Shown: positions 60,125 to 64,000 of the stretch, in pieces
How positions within the stretch are numbered: position 1 is the stretch's first letter
Layout: each line of letters opens with the position of its first letter
Assembly (NCBI GenBank): GCA_021907015.1
Contig: CP091064.1
Span: 1,426,001 to 1,490,000 of the forward strand
Length of the DNA: 64,000 bases
Source of the DNA: Pectobacterium sp. PL152
GTDB lineage: Bacteria; Pseudomonadota; Gammaproteobacteria; Enterobacterales; Enterobacteriaceae
Direction of reading: 5' to 3'
The notes under the pieces: model-generated
Seen by the model: the letters and a program-made list of their open reading frames with translations, nothing else
Told to the model about the DNA's origin: nothing
Database searches by the model: none
Translations under genes and position numbers: made by a program

Positions 60125-60151
60125 ACCCCGTACGAACAGTACGTACGGGGT
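60125..60151 (-). terminator. Hairpin after XRE-cupin regulator
   Basis: Perfect 10-bp stem (ACCCCGTACG 60125-60134, CGTACGGGGT 60142-60151) with a 7-base loop, eight bases past the regulator stop. There is no immediate U-tract on the minus strand. Confidence 0.55.
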
Positions 60152-60158
60152 TGCCGCT

Positions 60159-60738
60159 TTAGCCATGCTCAATCAACATCACCGCTCTCGTATCGGCTTC
60201 CAGCGCGTCAAACAGATGCGGGACGTCGGCGGAGTAGCTGATGTAATCCCCGCGCTTAGCTCAACAGGCTGTGAAACAGGCCCAATTCTGGCGCGGCCGC
60301 TGCTCAGGATCACGTGCTCAATCGTCCCCGGCCTATGCGGTTGAGAGACTCTGGCTTCCCCGGCTGTACGTTAAGCCGATAAATATCACGCTGCGCGCCT
60401 GCCGGACACGCGGCCAGCAGCGTCGCAGCATAGTTTGCCTGCTCCGAATAGGTTGCTGCGCCTTCGTTAGCCCGAATCACCTGCACATGCTGACGAGACT
60501 GACCAATCAGCTGGCTGACCTGCACATCAAGCGCCATCGCCAATGCCCAGAGCGTTTCCAGGCTCGGGTTGCCAATTCCGGTTTCCAACTGCGAAAGCGT
60601 TGATTTTGCCAGCCCTGCACGCTTTGCCAGTTCGGTGACTGACAGATTTAGCCGCTCACGTTCCCGCCGAATCGCAGCGGCCAATCGCGCGATGGGCGTG
60701 ATTTCCTGCACGCCCTTTTCCTGATTATCAATTGTCAT
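60159..60738 (-). CDS. XRE-family regulator with C-terminal cupin domain (two indels)
   Basis: 193 residues after correction. Helix-turn-helix near 15-65 (RRERERLNLSVTELAKRAGL, AKSTLSQLETGIGNPSLETL), then a cupin sensor. The frame breaks at 60353-60354 (one G short; restored: GKPRVSQPHRPGTIEHVIL). It breaks again at 60248-60251 (one C short; restored: ELSAGDYISYSADVPHLFDA, ending MLIEHG). The type is common next to amino-acid or small-molecule exporters, and here it diverges from an EamA exporter, its probable target. The start is uncertain among ATGs at 60738, 60750 and 60759. Confidence 0.83.
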
Positions 60739-60872
60739 AGCGTTCACCATAATGATCATTCGTTCGACTTGACGAACAAAGGCATTGTGTTCATTATTTT
60801 GTCCTGTTGTTCATTATAAAAAATTTTGTTCGCTATAACAGCACACACTTTGCACAAATAGGCAGGAAAAAA
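60739..60872. promoter_or_regulatory. Divergent control region with repeated GTTC motifs
   Basis: Between the XRE regulator and the EamA exporter, GTTCG...CGAAC forms an inverted repeat around 60752-60768. Three TGTTC motifs follow near 60788, 60810 and 60828 (the first two read TGTTCATTAT). Such repeated motifs are candidates for regulator binding. Confidence 0.5.
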
Positions 60873-61787
60873 ATGACATCTCAGACGCGCGGTACGATAG
60901 AAATGGCTATCGCGATGATCATTTCTGGTACGGTTGGCTGGTTCGTTTTGACGTCAGGACAGCCCGCCATGACGGTAGTCTTCTGGCGCTGCGCGTTCGG
61001 CGCATTGACGATGCTGATCGTCTGCGGGCTATTGGGCTTGTTGCGGCGGGGCGTCATTAACCGGAAGCAGGCTGGTATTGCCCTACTCGGCGGTCTGGCA
61101 TTGGTGTTCAACTGGACGCTGCTGTTTGGCGCGTATGCACATGCGTCTATCGCCGTCGCCACCGTGGTGTATCACACGCAGCCCTTTATGCTGGTGGGGC
61201 TAGGCGCGATCTTTTTCAGGGAAACGCTGACCCTCAACAAACTTTGTTGGCTACTGTGCGCCTTTGGCGGCATCGTTCTGATCGTCAGTGCGCAAACGGG
61301 CATCGATAGCGATGATAAAGGCTATCTGTCTGGTGTGCTGATGGCATTGGGGGCCGCGTTTTTCTACGCCGTGGCAGCCGCGATAACGAAAAAGCTGTCA
61401 GGGATCCCGCCGCACGTACTCGTACTCATACAACTGCTCGTTGGCGTCGTAGTTCTTGCCCCCTTCGCGGCAATGCCTGCATCACCTACGGCTTCACAGT
61501 GGGGAATACTTGTGGCAATTGGTGTGATCCATACCGGGATGATGTCGACGCTGTTGTACAGCGCGATCCAGAAAATCCCGACCGCGCTGGTTGGGGCACT
61601 CTCGTTTATCTATCCCGTGATCGCGGCACTGGTTGACTGGGCCGCGTTTGGGCACCGGCTAGATGCCATGCAGCTTGCTGGCACTATCGCGATTTTGCTG
61701 TCCGCCGCCGGCATGACGTTCGGCTGGCGCATCACATTCAGGGGAAACGCAGGCCGCCTCGCCCCAGACACAGCCAAATCAGGGTGA
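60873..61787 (+). CDS. EamA/DMT-family transporter
   Basis: A 304-residue drug/metabolite-transporter-superfamily permease with about ten membrane helices in two EamA repeats (AMIISGTVGWFVLTSGQPAM; VVYHTQPFMLVGLGAIFFRE; GVLMALGAAFFYAVAAAITK; IHTGMMSTLLYSAIQKIPTA). Members often export amino acids or related metabolites; the substrate is not visible. ATG 60873 has GCAGGAAA upstream and fits the family; a 22-codon extension is less likely. Divergent from the XRE-cupin gene. Intact. Confidence 0.88.
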   Translation: MTSQTRGTIEMAIAMIISGTVGWFVLTSGQPAMTVVFWRCAFGALTMLIVCGLLGLLRRGVINRKQAGIALLGGLALVFNWTLLFGAYAHASIAVATVVYHTQPFMLVGLGAIFFRETLTLNKLCWLLCAFGGIVLIVSAQTGIDSDDKGYLSGVLMALGAAFFYAVAAAITKKLSGIPPHVLVLIQLLVGVVVLAPFAAMPASPTASQWGILVAIGVIHTGMMSTLLYSAIQKIPTALVGALSFIYPVIAALVDWAAFGHRLDAMQLAGTIAILLSAAGMTFGWRITFRGNAGRLAPDTAKSG

Positions 61788-63050
61788 TTAAAGCGCTTCC
61801 AGCGCCAGTAGCTCGTCCAGCGTCTGACGGCGGCGAATCAGGCGCGGCTCGCCATTTTCAAACAGCACTTCCGGCAGCAGCGGACGGCTGTTGTAGTTAG
61901 AGGACATGGATGCACCGTACGCGCCGGTGTCATGGAAGACCAGATAGTCGCCAACCTGAGCATCCGGCAGCGCGAACGTTTCCACGCCGCCGCCCGCCTG
62001 CTGGGTAAACACATCGCCGGATTCACACAGCGGCCCGGCAATCACGCTATCGCGCAAGGTGGACTGGCTGATATCACGGCCATCGCCCGGCAGCAGAGAA
62101 ACATGGTGATAGCTGCCGTACATCGCCGGACGCATCAGGTCGTTAAACCCGGCATCCACCAGCACAAAGTGGCGGCTCCCCATGGATTTGATCGCCCGTA
62201 CTTCCGCGACCAACACGCCGGATTCCGCGACCAGAAAACGTCCTGGCTCGATTTCCAACGTCACCGGATTACCAAGATGCGCGGCAATTTTCTCACGCGC
62301 CGCGTTCCACAGGCCGTAATAGTGTTCGGTATCAATCGCTTCTTCGCCGTGGCGATACGGAATCGACAGTCCGCCACCCGCTGAAATCGCCTCGATATCC
62401 TGACCCAGCTCAACGACCTGGCGCACCATCGCCTCACACACCTGCTCCAGATGACCGTAATCAACACCGGAACCGATATGCATGTGGATGCCCACCAGCT
62501 TCAGCTGATAGCGCTGAATGTGTGCCAGCGCCAGCGGCAAATCGCCGTACCAGATGCCATGCTTGCTGTTCTCGCCGCCGGTATTGGTTTTCTGGCTGTG
62601 ACCATGACCAAAGCCCGGATTCACGCGCAGCCACACCGGATGCCCCGGCGACTGCTGACCCAACTGTTCCAGCATATCGACCGAACCGGCGTTCACCGGA
62701 ATATTCAGTTCAGCAACGCGCTGTAGCGTCGGACGATCCAACAGATCGGCAGTAAACACGATCTCATGTGCATCGGTGCCCGGCACAAAGCCTGCAATCA
62801 ACGCACGCTCGATCTCACCCAGCGATACCGAATCGACTTTTACACCCTGCTCACGCATCAGACGCAAAATGTGCGTGTTGGAACACGCCTTCTGCGCAAA
62901 GCGGATCGTGTCGAACTGGCGCAGTTGGGCGATACGGTTAACGATAGTTTGCGCGTCATAGGCCCAAACCGGACAACCAAAGCGGGCAGGCAGTTCACGC
63001 AGGCTTTGCGCGTTCAGCGCATGTGTTACGTCATTCAGATCGTGGGGCAT
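61788..63050 (-). CDS. lysA: Diaminopimelate decarboxylase
   Basis: PLP-dependent fold-type III decarboxylase converting meso-diaminopimelate to L-lysine, the last step of lysine synthesis. The PLP lysine is in IRFAQKACSNTHIL (about residue 54). Phosphate-binding glycine loop ISAGGGLSIPY, EIEPGRFLVAESG, and active-site GPLCESGDVF are conserved; AYGASMSSNYNSRPLLPEVL ends the domain. 420 residues, intact. Divergent from lysR, which activates it in E. coli when lysine is scarce. The stop is immediately next to the EamA stop. Confidence 0.97.
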   Translation of the reverse strand: MPHDLNDVTHALNAQSLRELPARFGCPVWAYDAQTIVNRIAQLRQFDTIRFAQKACSNTHILRLMREQGVKVDSVSLGEIERALIAGFVPGTDAHEIVFTADLLDRPTLQRVAELNIPVNAGSVDMLEQLGQQSPGHPVWLRVNPGFGHGHSQKTNTGGENSKHGIWYGDLPLALAHIQRYQLKLVGIHMHIGSGVDYGHLEQVCEAMVRQVVELGQDIEAISAGGGLSIPYRHGEEAIDTEHYYGLWNAAREKIAAHLGNPVTLEIEPGRFLVAESGVLVAEVRAIKSMGSRHFVLVDAGFNDLMRPAMYGSYHHVSLLPGDGRDISQSTLRDSVIAGPLCESGDVFTQQAGGGVETFALPDAQVGDYLVFHDTGAYGASMSSNYNSRPLLPEVLFENGEPRLIRRRQTLDELLALEAL

Positions 63051-63196
63051 AAAAAGTTACCGATTTACAGGGTTAAACGTGGTTGAGAAACACTATAGAA
63101 ATACCCCAATGGGTAAACAAATATCGTTTTAAGCAGACTCTATTCATTTCTGATATGGTTTATAAAAATGATGGTTTATAAAAATAAGGAGGCGAC

Positions 63197-64000
63197 ATGG
63201 CGGCAGTATCCTTACGACACATTGAGATTTTCCATGCGGTCATGACGACCGGGAATCTGACGGAAGCAGCGGCTCTGCTGAATACCTCGCAGCCGACCGT
63301 CAGCCGCGAGCTGGCACGCTTTGAAAAACTGATTCAGATGACGCTGTTCGAGCGACTGCGCGGCAGGCTTTACCCCACTGCGCAGGGGCTACAGCTGTTT
63401 GAAGAAGTGCAGCGTTCTTATTATGGATTGGATCGGATTATCAACGCCGCCAGCGATATTCGCCGTTTTCAGCAGGCGCAGCTTTCCGTTGCCTGTCTGC
63501 CTGTGTTCTCGCAGTCGCTACTGCCAGACGTCTGTAAGCCTCTGCTAGCGCGCTACCCACGGCTTAATCTGCACATCATTCCACAGGAATCACCGCTGCT
63601 GGAAGAGTGGCTGTCCGCCCAGCGCCACGATTTAGGCTTAACGGAAAACAGCCTCACGCCAGCCGGTACAGAGCGGCAAACGCTAATGCTACTCAATGAA
63701 GTCTGCGTGCTGCCTGCCGGACATCCGCTGGCGCAAAAAGCGGTGCTCACGCCGCCGGATTTTGCCGATGAACCCTTTATCAGCCTGTCGAGCGCCGACA
63801 GCTATCGCCAACTGCTGGACAAGCTGTTTCAGGAACAGGGCGTGTCGCGCCGGATGGTGTTGAAACGCACAGCGCGGCATCGGTGTGTGCAATGGTGCGG
63901 GCAGGCGTCGGGCTGTCCATCGTCAACCCGCTCACCGCATTGATTATGCCGCCTCCGGCGTGGTCGTGCGGCCTTTCAGCATCGACGTGCCCTTTACGGT
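63197..64000 (+). CDS. lysR: LysR, transcriptional activator of lysA (two indels, runs off window)
   Basis: Founding member of the LysR family. N-terminal winged helix (LRHIEIFHAVMTTGNLTEAA, LNTSQPTVSRELARFEKLIQ) and an effector domain (LSVACLPVFSQSLLPDVCKP, EWLSAQRHDLGLTE). As given the frame stops at 63943. One G added at 63862 (restored: VLETHSAASVCAMVRAGVGL) and one at 63942 (restored: LTALDYAASGVVVRPFSIDV) keep it open to the window edge, matching E. coli LysR. AAGGAGG precedes ATG 63197. The last part of the gene lies outside the window. Confidence 0.92.

Overview
The window looks like a chromosomal segment of a soft-rot Pectobacteriaceae bacterium, most likely Pectobacterium. Gene order in large blocks matches Escherichia coli: ppa/ytfP/tamB/tamA/msrA/ytfL/ytfK/ytfJ/cysQ/cpdB, rpsF-priB-rpsR-rplI, nsrR-rnr-rlmB, yggS-proC-yggT-yggU-rdgB-hemW, and aas-lplT with an OmrA/B-type sRNA. 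Added to this are several chemoreceptors, an indolepyruvate decarboxylase, a cellobiose-type PTS operon and ERIC repeats. The genus is inferred from gene content and recognised sequence, not from a search.

Layout. 0-6.5 kb: end of ppa, then the minus-strand tamA-tamB-ytfP envelope-biogenesis operon. 6.8-14.9 kb: msrA, ytfL, ytfK, ytfJ, cysQ/cpdB, a ytfH-like regulator, a flavodoxin and a DUF2502 protein, with two ERIC copies. 15.2-22.3 kb: ipdC, the NO-repair gene ytfE behind an NsrR site, fklB, ytfB, DUF488, the S6-PriB-S18-L9 operon and the yjfP esterase. 22.6-29.8 kb: two chemoreceptors behind sigma-28-like promoters, flanking the rtcB2-prfH ribosome-repair pair, a lipoprotein, bsmA and yjfL. 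29.9-33.6 kb: nsrR-rnr-rlmB. 34-38.9 kb: a third chemoreceptor, a PAS-PAS-GAF-GGDEF protein and a PilT-like ATPase. 38.9-43.2 kb: the yggS-hemW operon. 43.2-45 kb: a small accessory stretch (parDE, a GNAT, an entericidin-type lipoprotein). 45-49.2 kb: elaA, lplT, aas and the sRNA. 49.5-57.8 kb: a fourth chemoreceptor and the beta-glucoside PTS locus with GntR and LacI regulators. 57.7-60.8 kb: a HAD/unknown/NudK/MFS operon with an XRE-cupin regulator. 60.9-64 kb: an EamA exporter, lysA and the start of lysR.

The dominant property of the raw sequence is about 35 apparent single-base frameshifts. Nearly all lie in short homopolymers and nearly all are deletions; they break conserved genes such as tamA, tamB, cpdB, ipdC and lysR. 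Adding or removing one base restores a full-length family protein each time, and several reconstructions also restore exact ATGA start/stop overlaps. I read most of these as assembly or sequencing indels, not decay. Two genes (ytfJ, yjfP) carry compensating pairs that leave an open frame but garble functional residues. Broken genes are therefore given over their full reconstructed span.

Links within the window: NsrR (33.4 kb) probably represses ytfE through the operator at 16.95 kb. The sigma-28-like promoters tie two receptors to the flagellar regulon. The PTS IIA and IIC-bgl-IIB-gntR units diverge from one control region holding two copies of a GntR-type operator. I found no clearly new defence or mobile system. 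The least explained items are the 141-residue protein at 58.8-59.2 kb, the enlarged ERIC at 56.4 kb and the mini-ORF before rtcB2.
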